Positions 20,802 through 30,113 of a DNA stretch of 64,000 nt are shown piece after piece. The notes beneath the pieces were generated by a model. That model did no database searches. It worked only from the letters and a program-made list of their open reading frames with translations, and was not told where the DNA came from. The number at the start of each line of letters is the position of its first letter. Position 1 is the stretch's first letter. Source of the DNA: Prorocentrum cordatum. Its lineage: Eukaryota; Sar; Dinophyceae; Prorocentrales; Prorocentraceae. The stretch is from positions 405,392 to 469,391 of the forward strand of contig CAUYUJ010007213.1 of NCBI GenBank assembly GCA_963575745.1. Direction: 5' to 3'. The translations under genes and the position numbers were made by a program.

Positions 20802-20960
20802 TCGCCGAGGGGCGCGGAGCCGTCGGCCTGCCTTCGCGCCCCCTCCCCTCCACGGGGGGGGGGGGCGGGTCGACCCCCGAGCCTCGCCGAGGGTCGCAGA
20901 GCCGTCGGCCTGCCTTCGCGCCCCCTCCCCGCCACGGGGGGGGGGCGGGTCGACCCGCTG
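20802..20960. repeat. Two-copy tandem repeat, about 78 bp, with G runs
   Basis: GAGCCTCGCCGAGG then GAGCCGTCGGCCTGCCTTCG, CGCCCCCTCCCC and a run of nine or more G followed by CGGGTCGACCC occurs twice. Confidence 0.8.
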
Positions 20961-21167
20961 CCGCAGGCAGGCGCGTGGCGCCCCCCACGGCACCTTCGGC
21001 GCGGAGCCCAGGGCGCGGGCCTGCACTGCAGCGGCGTGCTCTGGAGGGCTCTTGTGGCTGCACGGTGAGGTCCTCGAGCCCTGCCGCAGCTCGGGCGTGC
21101 ACTTCCCGTGCGTCGTGAAGTTTCGCGCGTATCGTTGCTTGCTTGTGTGGCCCGATGATCCAGCACG

Positions 21168-21221
21168 CTCCTGGATGGACCTCGCCGAGAAAATGCACAC
21201 GTCCGGGCGATGCCAAGGAGC
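21168..21221 (+). repeat. Dispersed repeat, copy at 21.2 kb
   Basis: Matches 2332-2383 around AAAATGCACACGTCC and GCGATGCCAAG. See that entry. The rest of 21230-22858 has no gene I can support; one minus-strand frame near 21900-22060 (SGPKVLDLIHDVGKVLAASG) is coding-like but unassigned. Confidence 0.5.
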
Positions 21222-22858
21222 TCGAGAGGGCCGTCGCCGCGGCACACCCACGTGCGCCATGCCCGCGCCGAGTGGTGGGGCATCGCAGAGGATCCTGTCA
21301 CTCGACATGCCGCGCTGCACGAGCATGGGCCTCGCGAGCAGGGCGCCGAGGGGTGCCTGGTCGCGGTGCTCCGGCAGCTGGACAGAAGTGCGCCGCCTGG
21401 CTGAGCTCGGCGAAGATCCTCGCCACGCAGCTCGCCATCGATCGGACGCCCATTCCCCGTGCAGGTTCGGTTTCGTGCGTTGTATTTTTAACGTCCAAGT
21501 GGTGCCAAGGCAGAGGGGTGCGTCCCCAAATGTCTTCGAAGAACTCGCCGCCAATTGAGCGGGCCTGGCTGTCCCGGGCGCCCTGGGCTACTCGACCTGC
21601 CTCCATGAGGAAGCGGGTGAAGGAGGCGCGGGATCAGGCAGGCCTGGCGAAGCAGCGTGCGGCACCAGCCCACCATCTGGCTGGGAAGATGAAGATGCGA
21701 ACGGCGCACCCGCATCTGATCCTTTGGCGCTGATGAAGGACTTGCGCAAGCACTACCTTTGTGCGCTAGTATTTTGAGGGTATCTGGCGAGAGGCGGTGA
21801 TGTACCCCTCGGACACCGAGGTGGCCAAGGGCCAAGGGCGAGCGCTGGACCGCTGCTCGGGCTGACCCAGTGGCTTCACTTCACCTGGCTCACCTGGCCG
21901 CTGCGACTCGCACTGCGTGGCACCGAAGGCCAGAGGAGCGGGCAACGTCAGCCAAGTGGATGTTCCACGACTGCAAGCCAGAAGCCGCCAGGACCTTGCC
22001 AACATCATGTATCAGATCGAGCACTTTGGGACCCGATCCCGCCGACGGCACGGTCGACGCTTTCAGGCGTCGCCGTTCCCAATGAGGTATGGGGGCAACG
22101 GACCATCTTGGCAATCCTGTCGACCGCACAGCAACTGTGGAACTGCATACGTGCAACCCCGCCGTCTCAGTGGGACCCTTCACATCAGGTGTTTCTCGAT
22201 ACGGCATCGACAAGGTCGTCGGCACCTCGTTGGACAGTACGAGTTCGAATGAATGCTCAAGGCCGCTCGGATTTCATCATAACGCGCACTGCGTGGGACT
22301 GAGCAACACACGTTGTTCCCAAGTATGTGTCGTTGAAATGTCCAGCCCTTGCGATTCAGAAAACAAACTCGGTAATGATGGACATATGTTAATCGCCCCG
22401 ACCGGCGAGAGGGTAAATCCGGTGAGCACGGTCATCGTCCCCGTACTCTCTATCGTGGTGGGATCCCCACACGGGATAAGGCTAACAAAGATGATGCTAC
22501 GTACAATACCTTCTCGAACGAGCTTGCATGACTGGGCCCTGACGGCTGAGAGGCAACAGGGTCTCGGAGGTTCTGTGACGCACTGCTTGCGATCCTCTAG
22601 TTTGCCACGCACGCTCATCACTCATCATATATGACATGACATAACTTTTCCCGCAAGCTTTATTGCTAGCAGTGACACAAGCACTGCGCGGAAACGACTG
22701 TGTAAACTACCCTGGGAGATGTGGATGCAAGCGTCGACACCAAGAGGCAACTGCCTGTGGCTCACCCAGCCGAGGTCGCAGCTGCCGCAGGTTCCTGCTC
22801 GCCGGTGCCAAGGCCACGAAATACGATGTAACGTTCGGGACCCCACCGCTTCGGTTCC

Positions 22859-22863
22859 AGCTG
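22859..22863. other. Target site duplication of the copia element, left
   Basis: AGCTG directly precedes the 5' LTR and is repeated directly after the 3' LTR (30197-30201). Five-bp duplications are usual for Ty1/copia integrases. Confidence 0.9.
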
Positions 22864-22946
22864 TGATTCTGACACCCTCCTCCGTGTACCTATTTTGGCT
22901 CAAGATGGAAAAGAGATATCTTGTCCATCGGCATAATATATCATCA
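22864..22946 (+). repeat. 5' LTR, 83 bp
   Basis: Begins TGATTCTGACACC and ends TATATCATCA; identical to 30114-30196. It contains TCCGT at 22881 and ATTTTGGCTCAAG at 22892-22904, the latter equal to the last 13 nt of the dinoflagellate spliced leader. An ATG follows at once (22905), opening a 15-codon frame (MEKRYLVHRHNISSW) that ends at TAG 22950-22952 inside the primer site. Typical copia LTRs are several times longer. Confidence 0.92.
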
Positions 22947-22962
22947 TGGTAGCGTGAGCTGG
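22947..22962 (+). promoter_or_regulatory. Primer binding site
   Basis: TGGTAGCGTGAGC starts immediately after the 5' LTR. TGG pairs with the CCA end of a tRNA. The tRNA would need a 3' end GCTCACGCTACCA; I cannot name it without a tRNA set. Confidence 0.7.
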
Positions 22963-23402
22963 CCACTCACTGTTGCCGACCCACCAGGGCCTTGGCGCGC
23001 CCGCGGGCGCCACGGCGAGCTGGCCAGAGGCTCGAGGTTGGAAAAGGGCGGCATCGGTCGCACCTGTCAACGCACCGAGCTCGGCAGTGTCCGAGCCACC
23101 GGCAGAGGCCGGGAGGAGTCAACCGGCAAGGACCGAGAAGAGCGGCCGCAAGCGCGGCAAGAGGAGCGAGGCAGCGGTCGAGAATAGACGCAAGCAGCTC
23201 CAGTTCAAGCACGGCTTGAAGGATACAGGCAATAAGCTTCACGACCTCGCGTACATCGAGGACCACCCCTCGGAGAATTCGTCGGGAGCCATCGAGGAGG
23301 CGAAGAAGGAGGTCCTAGATCAGATCATAGACCTCGAGCGTACGAGGCAGGAGATAGCTGAGAGCAAGGAGGAGCTCGCCAGGAGACACGCAGTCAAACA
23401 TG
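22958..23402 (+). other. Leader open frame (ORF0 candidate) before gag
   Basis: The frame opens after TGA at 22955-22957 and is in the same phase as pol. It has no ATG. Its first part is Ala/Pro-rich; the second is charged and helix-like: KSGRKRGKRSEAAVENRRKQ, then LHDLAYIEDHPSENS, then LDQIIDLERTRQEIAESKEE. Codon usage resembles gag. The frame overlaps the gag ATG at 23400 in another phase; the gag frame itself is closed upstream by TAG at 23355. It could be the 5' part of Gag joined by a frameshift or splicing, a separate leader peptide, or a now-broken start. Confidence 0.4.
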
Positions 23403-25346
23403 GACGAGCAAGTTCGGCAGCAGTTCGACTTACTGAGGCAGGAGTTCGCCGCTCGAATGAGTCAGACCGTCGACGAGATGAGGAGGCTGGAGAACGAGAA
23501 TCAACGGCTTCAGCAGCAAGTAGCAGGAGGCCTCGCGGCAATCCCGCAGGCGATCGAGCGCATGGGCGAGCAGATCCGAGGCGCTACGAACGCGGGAGGA
23601 GCCGCACCCGGTCTCGTCGACACGAAGGGGATCGGCAGGCCCACGACGCTGGGCGACGATCAGGAGAAGTTCGGAGCTTGGAACCGCAAGATGGAGAACT
23701 ACGTGATAGGCGTGTACGGAGAGAGCTTTCGTCCTGTTCTTCGGTGGGCTGCAGAAGCCGAACGCCCCGTGACGATCGAAGGGGCACAGGAGGCGCACGG
23801 AGGAGTACCAGAGCTGGAGACCAAGGTCCACCAGCTGTACGCGGCGCTGATCAGCACGACGGCAGACGGCAGCGAGAGCAACGACCTCGTGACGGGCGCC
23901 CCCGACGGGAACGGTCTAGAGGCCTGGCGGAAGCTTCACCGCAGGTGGGACCCGACGACAGGTCCGAGGAAGAGGCTGATCCTGAGGTCGATCATCTCGC
24001 CTCCGAAGTGCAACGCGGAAGAGCTGGGGTCCGCCTTAGAGAAGTGGATCCAGCAGATAGGCAAGTACGAACGCCGCCAAGGAGAAGACGGGCTGGCCGA
24101 GTTGCCGGAGGATATCAAGATGGCGGCCCTCGAGATGCTCGTGCCTCAGGACATCGAGAACCACCTCGTACTCAACAAGCATCGGCTCGTGACGTTCCAG
24201 GACAGCCTGAACGAGGTAATGACGATCGTAGAGGCTCGAACCGGCGTGAAGATCAAGGAGCCATCGATCCGTGCACGGGCGCATCATCCGGACGACATGG
24301 ACGTCGGATCGTTCGGAGCCCCGAAAGGAAAAGGCAAAGGCAAGGGCAAGGACGGCAAGAGCAAAGGGAAAGGCAAGACTCAGGAGCCGAAGGGGAAGAG
24401 CAAATCGACGAGCGGATCATACTCAGGCTCCCGCACATCCCCGACGGGTTCGGGCCGTGGTTCAGGACACACGGCACCTCGAAGCACCGGCGTGCGCTTC
24501 GACGGCTACTGTCGGAACTGCGAGAGATGGGGCCACAAGGCATCCGAATGCTGGAGGAAAGAGCAGGGATCGAGTACGAGGGCTGGAACTGGATCCGCAA
24601 CGGGGGCAAGCGCTGGTGGTAAAGGTGGCAGCCGCGGCGGCAAGGCCGGCGGCAAGGCGGCAGGCAGCCTGGAGGAGGAGCCTGAGGCGGAGGTCGCCGC
24701 TCTGGACATGGGCAGCTTGGACTGCCTGGAGCTCGCCAGCGGCAACGGCCGCGGCGTAGCGGCGGTCGACCTCTCCCCCTTCGTGCAGGACGACTGGATG
24801 AAGTTCAACTGGGACAGCGGTGCAGCTGTCTCAGCATTCCCTCGGAGCTTCGCGCCGCCGACGGGAATGAAGGGCAACGGCAGCACGTATCGTACGGCCA
24901 GTGGTGAGCTCGTCCCGGACGAGGGCAGCTTGCAGCTCAAGGCGGAGGACGAGTACGGAGTGCTACGAGCACTCAAGGGACGCGTGACGAACGTGCACAA
25001 GCCGTTGATCTCGGTGGGGCAGGCAGCAGGAGCTGGACAGTGTTCATTCCTGGGTCGCAATGGCGGCTGGATATTCCACGAGAAGAGCCCAATCGGCAAG
25101 CGCGTGGTAGGCATGCTCGAGAAGGAGGCGAAGGCGGCGAAGCACCAGATGCTGCCGGTCTATCGCGAGCAGGGCGTCTACAACTTCTACCTCAAGAAGG
25201 GCCAACATGGCTCGGTTGCTCCTCTCGAGGAGGGACTTTCGGCGAAGTCGAAGTCCGAGCTGGTGGAGCTCCTCAGCGGCAAGTCGAAGGAGGAGCTGCT
25301 GGAGATCTTCGAGAGGACAGTCCCCAGGAGGCAGCCCTCGGCGTAA
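23400..25346 (+). CDS. gag: Gag-protease polyprotein
   Basis: 648 residues from ATG 23400. Residues 1-60 form a Gln/Glu-rich coiled-coil-like start (MDEQVRQQFDLLRQEFAARM). The next 250 or so residues are the capsid-like region of copia Gag (includes a W-x-x-L-x-x-x-x-x-P-T segment). A Lys/Gly-rich linker (about 300-335) precedes the CCHC zinc knuckle C371-x2-C374-x4-H379-x4-C384, which would bind the RNA genome. The retropepsin active site is D472-S-G-A in NWDSGAAVSAF. This places protease in the gag frame, upstream of a frame change, rather than in one gag-pol frame as in most copia elements. It ends with TAA at 25344-25346; pol continues in the -1 phase. No in-frame defects are seen. Confidence 0.9.
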   Translation: MDEQVRQQFDLLRQEFAARMSQTVDEMRRLENENQRLQQQVAGGLAAIPQAIERMGEQIRGATNAGGAAPGLVDTKGIGRPTTLGDDQEKFGAWNRKMENYVIGVYGESFRPVLRWAAEAERPVTIEGAQEAHGGVPELETKVHQLYAALISTTADGSESNDLVTGAPDGNGLEAWRKLHRRWDPTTGPRKRLILRSIISPPKCNAEELGSALEKWIQQIGKYERRQGEDGLAELPEDIKMAALEMLVPQDIENHLVLNKHRLVTFQDSLNEVMTIVEARTGVKIKEPSIRARAHHPDDMDVGSFGAPKGKGKGKGKDGKSKGKGKTQEPKGKSKSTSGSYSGSRTSPTGSGRGSGHTAPRSTGVRFDGYCRNCERWGHKASECWRKEQGSSTRAGTGSATGASAGGKGGSRGGKAGGKAAGSLEEEPEAEVAALDMGSLDCLELASGNGRGVAAVDLSPFVQDDWMKFNWDSGAAVSAFPRSFAPPTGMKGNGSTYRTASGELVPDEGSLQLKAEDEYGVLRALKGRVTNVHKPLISVGQAAGAGQCSFLGRNGGWIFHEKSPIGKRVVGMLEKEAKAAKHQMLPVYREQGVYNFYLKKGQHGSVAPLEEGLSAKSKSELVELLSGKSKEELLEIFERTVPRRQPSA

Positions 25347-25363
25347 GTCCACTGGAAGACTCA

Positions 25364-28300
25364 ATGCCGCGGTCCCCTGCGGCATCGGCTGCAGGGGTGG
25401 CAGCGGCGGGGTCGGGACCTTCCGACATGAGACCGCCGGGTTTTCAGCCAGCGGCAGCTGCCGCGGCCGACGTTTTGCCAGCTGCTCCTGATGGACAGCA
25501 GGCCGACGAGGGCGAGGAGGAGGCTCGCCCGAGGGTGCTGAAGGCACCTCACGAGCCCTCTCAGAGGGAGATCGTCGAGCACGAGGCGATGGGACACGCG
25601 ACCTACCGCAGCTGGTGTCGCGTGTGTATTGCGGCAAAGGGCCAAGGCCAGCCGCATCTCCGCGCACCGGAGGACGACGAGACGGCGGTGCCGGTGGTCT
25701 CGTCCGACTACGCCTTCATGGGCCAGGACGACGCGGACACCATGCCGATGCTGGTCCTTAGGGATCGACGCTCGAAGATGATGGCAGCGACATTCGTGGA
25801 GAAGAAGGGCGACGACGCCTACGCCATCAAGTTCTTCGCACGCTTCTTACGGATCCTGGGCTACAGGAAGATCGTCAACAAGTCCGACGGCGAGCCAGCG
25901 ATCCTGCTGGTCAAGAGGCGTGCGGTGGAGGAGGTTCCTGGCCTCGAGGCCATTCCCCAGGAGTCGGCACCGGCCGATCATCAGGCCAATGGGGAGATCG
26001 AGGTCACGGTGCGCGAGATCAAGAAGCAGGTGCGAGCGCTCAAGATGGACCTGGAGTCCAAGCTGGGCGTCAAGGTGGAGGACAAGCACCCAGTGCTAGC
26101 GCACCTGCCGGAGCACGCCGCATCGGTGATCAACCGATACAGGCGCGGCCAGGACGGCAAGACCGCTCTTCAGCGGCTCACGGGACGGCAGTGGAGGAAG
26201 CCGGTCCCGCTCTTCGGTGAGCGCCTGATGGTGCGGTTCGCCGGGGAGCGCGCGAGGAAGAACGCGCTGGAGGAGCAGATGGTGGAGGCTCGCTACATCG
26301 GCCACCACCCGCGCGACGGCTCGATGATGGTCATCACGAGCGACGGTGTGAAGAAGGCGGTCGGCTTTCGCAGCCTGCCGCAGAGCGAGAAGTGGATCAC
26401 GGCGGGCTGGGACAGCCTGAAGGGCCTGCCGTGGGACGTGGCTCCGCGTGCGGCCAGTGCGCCGCGAGCCATCGTCGGACCGGGAGAGGCCGGTCCGCCA
26501 CCGATTGTGGTGGTGCCGCCGCAGCCGCAGGCGCCGAGGAGGATGTACGTTCTCAAGGCGGACGTCGAGCGGCTGGGCGCAACGCCGGGATGCCCAGGGT
26601 GCGTCTCGATCGCCAAGCACGGCAAGGTGCTGGCTGGCCATGCGCACAACGCGGTGTGCAGCAAGAGAATCTTCGAAGCGCTGGACGCTGAGGAGGCAGG
26701 CCGGGAGAGGACCGGCCAGTATCGAGAGCGGAGGCAGGGCCAAGAGGCCAGAGTCCGCCCGGCGGCAGCGGCCGCGGCAGGGACCCCTCCGCCGAAGACG
26801 GCTCGGAGGATCACCGAGCCGGTGGCAGCGGCGGCGTCGGCGCCGGCCGCGAGCCGATCGGCAGCAGCGCCAGCCGCAGCGGCGCGCATGCGAGAGAGCC
26901 AGCCGGGAGCATCAGGCTCCGGCGTGGCGGCTCCTTCAGGAGGAGCGAGCTCCAGTTCGGGAGCAGTGAGAGCGGCAGAGGCCGCCGAGGATGTCGACAT
27001 GACCGCGACCAGGTCGCGGCTGAAGCGCTTGGCGGAGGTGGCCCCGGATGACGTGCCGGAGGCCCTCGAGCGCGGTGATCCACAGCCGGCAGACGTGCCG
27101 GTACCGGTGGACATGGAGGATCTCGCGGCGCAGCCGGCGCCAGCGGAAGGACCTCAGCTGCCAGCTGGAGTGGCAGTCGTGTGGAACGCCAGTGAGGGGA
27201 GACACATGCGGGTGCTCGCTCTCGACGTGGCGTCGATCGAGCTGGTCGAGCTCGGAGTGCTGACGAGGGCGAAGGCGGAGTTGCTCCCGCTCGTTCGCGA
27301 ACAGGTCAGCGGCCATTGGGCCAGCGTCGGCGTGGACATCGCCGACGAAGAGGTGGACGGCATCGCCTTATCGGCGTTGCAGCTGGGCGCCGTGGACGTG
27401 GCAGAGGTGCACTCGCCACATCGGTTCTCGGCTCGGGCGGCGGAGTTTCAGCTGCGCCCGGGCTTCGCGGCGGACCTGGAGGAACTCAAGGAGGACGGGA
27501 CGCCGTGGGACTTGCGGCGACCCGAGGATGTCAAGGAGCTCGAGGAGCAGCAGGAGCGGATGGATCCCATCCTGCTCACAGGGTCCCCTCCATGCGAGAA
27601 GTTCAGCTTGCTGAGGGGCCTGAGCGCCAAGTTCAGGACCGATGAGCAGGAGGCGGCTGAGATGGAGGAGGCCAGACACCACCTGAAGGTGGCAGTCGAC
27701 GCCTACTGGCGTCAGCTCAGGAAGCCAGGCAGGTACTTCCTGCATGAGCATCCCTGGAGCGCGCGATCGTGGAATGAGGACATCGTCAAGGAGCTGGTCG
27801 CGCATCCAGGAGTCTTCACGGTCAAAGGCCCCATGTGTCGGTGGGGCATGAAGCTCACGAACCCACGCAGTGGCCAGGAGGAGTTCGTGCGCAAGGAGAC
27901 CGGGTGGGTCACCAACCACCCAGGCTTAGCCCGGAGACTGCAGGGCACTTGCAGCAATGTGGACGGACGCGCGGAGTGGCATCGCCACATCACGCTCGTG
28001 GGCGGCATCGCGCGGTTCGCGAAGGTCTATCCACCGAAGTTGGTGGAGGCGGTGCTGGAGGAGCTCAAGGACACGCTGAATGACGTGGGGGAGCTCAGCA
28101 CCGCCCAGGTGCAGCAATCGGGCCCAGTCCCTGTGGACGCGGCGGTGCCGCCCGGGGACTGGACGAGCTACTGGGATGACGTCAATGGCGGCTACCTGGA
28201 GGCGGGCCTTGTGGCCCAGGCTCGCGCGGTCGAGCGCGAGTGGGTCAAGAAGCAGGAGCTGATCGAGATCGTCCCGAGGTCTCAGGCTTTCGCCGAGACT

Positions 28301-29869
28301 GGGCGTCCGCCCATCCCACTCAAGTGGGTCGACACGAACAAGGGTGACGCGGAGAGGCCCAACTACAGGAGCAGGCTCGTCGTGAAGGAGATCAAGGCGA
28401 AGAAGCGCCCTGACGAGCAGCTGGAGGTGTCCGAGGTCTTCTCGGCAATGCCTCCTCTGGAGGCCATGCGGTCGCTGGTCTCGCTGATGGTCACGTGGAC
28501 GCGGGAAGCACCGCTCCACATTCAGGAGTCGCTTCGCAAGAAGGGCAGGAAGCCGGGCAACTTCAAGATCGGCTTCTTCGACATCAGCAGGGCGCACTTC
28601 TACGGGAAGGCGCAGCGGAGGATCTTCGTGGAGCTGGAGGAGGAGAGTCGCAAGGAGTACGGCGAGGACAAGTGTGGCTTACTCCTCAAGTCCTGGTACG
28701 GCACGCAGGACGCCAGCAAGATCTGGCAGGGCGACTACACGGAGCTGCTGGAGGAACACGGCTACAAGGCGGGCGTGTCGTGCCCAGCGGTCTTCTACAA
28801 GGAGGTGGACGAGACGAGGCTGCTGGGGCACGGCGACGACTTCGCGGTGCTGGCTCAGCAGCAGGACATCGACAGCTTCGAGGCCACGTTGGGCAAGAAG
28901 TACGAGTTCAAGAAGACTGCGAACCTCGGCTTCGACGAGGGCGACGACAAGCAGGCGGTCTTCCTGAATCGGGTCATCGAAGTCAGTGCGGGAGTTCCGC
29001 CTGGCGGTGGCCGGCCCTGCCGGCATGCGATGATTGAGCCGGACAAGCGGCACGCAGAGATCGTGATCGACGAGCTGGGTCTCAGCAAGGCCAACGGCGT
29101 GGACACGCCGATGGAGAAGCGCAGCGCCGACAAGCAGATGATGGACGCGAAGTCGGCGGCGCTGGGAACGGCGGAAGCTTCGCGCTTCCGATCCCTCACC
29201 ATGAGGGTAGCCTACCTGTCTCAGGACAGGCTGGACTTGGCAGAGGCATCGAAGACGCTCGCCAGGTCCATGCAGACGCCGACGGAGGCGAGTTGGCTCA
29301 TGCTCAAGAGGGTTGGCCGCTACCTTAAGCGGCATCCCAGTACGGTGACGGTCTTCACGGAGCAGAAGATGTTCGACAAGATCCGAGTGTACGTGGACTC
29401 CGATCATGCGGGCTGCGCAGTCACTCGGAAAAGTACCGGAGGCTTCGTGGCGATGCTAGGGCATCACGTCGTCAAGCACGGCAGTAATCTTCAGTCGACG
29501 GTCTCTCTGAGCAGTGGGGAGAGCGAGTACTACGCCCTGGTGAAGGGCGGGAGCGTGGGCCTGGGTCTACACAGCCTCTTCGCAGATTGGGGGCTGGACC
29601 TGAAGGTGGAGCTCGCCTCAGACTCATCGGCGGCCCGGGGCCACGTCCAACGGCGAGGTCTCGGGAAGATGCGACATGTTCAATCCCGATACCTGTGGAT
29701 CCAGGAGCGCGTGGGCAAGGGCGACCTCTCGATCGCCGCGGTTCCTGGTAAGAACAATGTCGCGGACGTGCTGACCAAGAGCGTGGGTGGATCTCTCTTG
29801 AGGAGACACATGGCGACGCTCAACATCTGGGATCGGGCACCGAGTTCGACCCAGAAGGATATCAAGTGA
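25364..29869 (+). CDS. pol: Pol: integrase, methyltransferase-like segment, reverse transcriptase, RNase H
   Basis: The open frame runs from at least 25040 to TGA 29867-29869; residues here count from 25040. The first ATG after the gag stop is at 25364 (residue 109). Integrase: zinc motif H181-x4-H186-x6-C193-x2-C196, catalytic D223, D283, E321. A C518-x2-C521 ... H534-x-H536-x3-C540 cluster follows. Residues about 790-1000 contain SPHRF, TGSPPCEKFS (C852) and FLHEHPW (E903), resembling C5-methyltransferase motifs. RT (RVT_2): D1181 in FFDISRAHF, WYGTQDASKIW, and G-H-G-D1266-D1267-F. RNase H: D1453, E1494, D1528, D1576. All catalytic residues are present. Pol is in the -1 phase to gag, so it needs a -1 shift, reinitiation at 25364 (17 nt after the gag stop), or a separate message. 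Confidence 0.9.
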   Translation: MPRSPAASAAGVAAAGSGPSDMRPPGFQPAAAAAADVLPAAPDGQQADEGEEEARPRVLKAPHEPSQREIVEHEAMGHATYRSWCRVCIAAKGQGQPHLRAPEDDETAVPVVSSDYAFMGQDDADTMPMLVLRDRRSKMMAATFVEKKGDDAYAIKFFARFLRILGYRKIVNKSDGEPAILLVKRRAVEEVPGLEAIPQESAPADHQANGEIEVTVREIKKQVRALKMDLESKLGVKVEDKHPVLAHLPEHAASVINRYRRGQDGKTALQRLTGRQWRKPVPLFGERLMVRFAGERARKNALEEQMVEARYIGHHPRDGSMMVITSDGVKKAVGFRSLPQSEKWITAGWDSLKGLPWDVAPRAASAPRAIVGPGEAGPPPIVVVPPQPQAPRRMYVLKADVERLGATPGCPGCVSIAKHGKVLAGHAHNAVCSKRIFEALDAEEAGRERTGQYRERRQGQEARVRPAAAAAAGTPPPKTARRITEPVAAAASAPAASRSAAAPAAAARMRESQPGASGSGVAAPSGGASSSSGAVRAAEAAEDVDMTATRSRLKRLAEVAPDDVPEALERGDPQPADVPVPVDMEDLAAQPAPAEGPQLPAGVAVVWNASEGRHMRVLALDVASIELVELGVLTRAKAELLPLVREQVSGHWASVGVDIADEEVDGIALSALQLGAVDVAEVHSPHRFSARAAEFQLRPGFAADLEELKEDGTPWDLRRPEDVKELEEQQERMDPILLTGSPPCEKFSLLRGLSAKFRTDEQEAAEMEEARHHLKVAVDAYWRQLRKPGRYFLHEHPWSARSWNEDIVKELVAHPGVFTVKGPMCRWGMKLTNPRSGQEEFVRKETGWVTNHPGLARRLQGTCSNVDGRAEWHRHITLVGGIARFAKVYPPKLVEAVLEELKDTLNDVGELSTAQVQQSGPVPVDAAVPPGDWTSYWDDVNGGYLEAGLVAQARAVEREWVKKQELIEIVPRSQAFAETGRPPIPLKWVDTNKGDAERPNYRSRLVVKEIKAKKRPDEQLEVSEVFSAMPPLEAMRSLVSLMVTWTREAPLHIQESLRKKGRKPGNFKIGFFDISRAHFYGKAQRRIFVELEEESRKEYGEDKCGLLLKSWYGTQDASKIWQGDYTELLEEHGYKAGVSCPAVFYKEVDETRLLGHGDDFAVLAQQQDIDSFEATLGKKYEFKKTANLGFDEGDDKQAVFLNRVIEVSAGVPPGGGRPCRHAMIEPDKRHAEIVIDELGLSKANGVDTPMEKRSADKQMMDAKSAALGTAEASRFRSLTMRVAYLSQDRLDLAEASKTLARSMQTPTEASWLMLKRVGRYLKRHPSTVTVFTEQKMFDKIRVYVDSDHAGCAVTRKSTGGFVAMLGHHVVKHGSNLQSTVSLSSGESEYYALVKGGSVGLGLHSLFADWGLDLKVELASDSSAARGHVQRRGLGKMRHVQSRYLWIQERVGKGDLSIAAVPGKNNVADVLTKSVGGSLLRRHMATLNIWDRAPSSTQKDIK

Positions 29870-30104
29870 AGGAGTGGATCGAATCCATGCTCCGCTACCT
29901 GTGGGGCTGGATGAGTTTCCGCCGGTGGCGGTATGATCGCACCGGACGGGTGAAGTGAGGGGCTCGCGGCATGGCCGCAGCCTGGCTGACGAGATGGGCG
30001 CGTCGGCTTGGACGCGCCCGCGTGTGACGTGGAGATGGGCGTGTCGGCTTGGACGCGCCCGCGTACGACGCATGTCGTGCCTGGCCGGGTTGGCGGCCAG
30101 GCCC
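29870..30104 (+). other. 3' untranslated part of the copia element
   Basis: Between pol stop and purine tract. Includes a tandem duplication of a roughly 36-bp unit (GTGTCGGCTTGGACGCGCCC) at about 30000-30064. No ORF of note. Confidence 0.7.
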
Positions 30105-30113
30105 GAGGAGGAG
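30105..30113 (+). promoter_or_regulatory. Polypurine tract
   Basis: GAGGAGGAG abuts the 3' LTR and fits the plus-strand primer position. It is short, but placed exactly. Confidence 0.75.

Noticed and set aside
19984-21216. Long overlapping frames on both strands (359-410 codons)
   Set aside because: Extreme G+C with tandem repeats removes stop codons; composition is Pro/Arg/Ala/Gly only, with no recognisable motif.
22973-24622. The 549-codon frame overlapping gag as a gag protein
   Set aside because: Only the part before 23400 looks coding; beyond that it is an Arg-rich shadow of the real gag frame, which has the zinc knuckle and protease.
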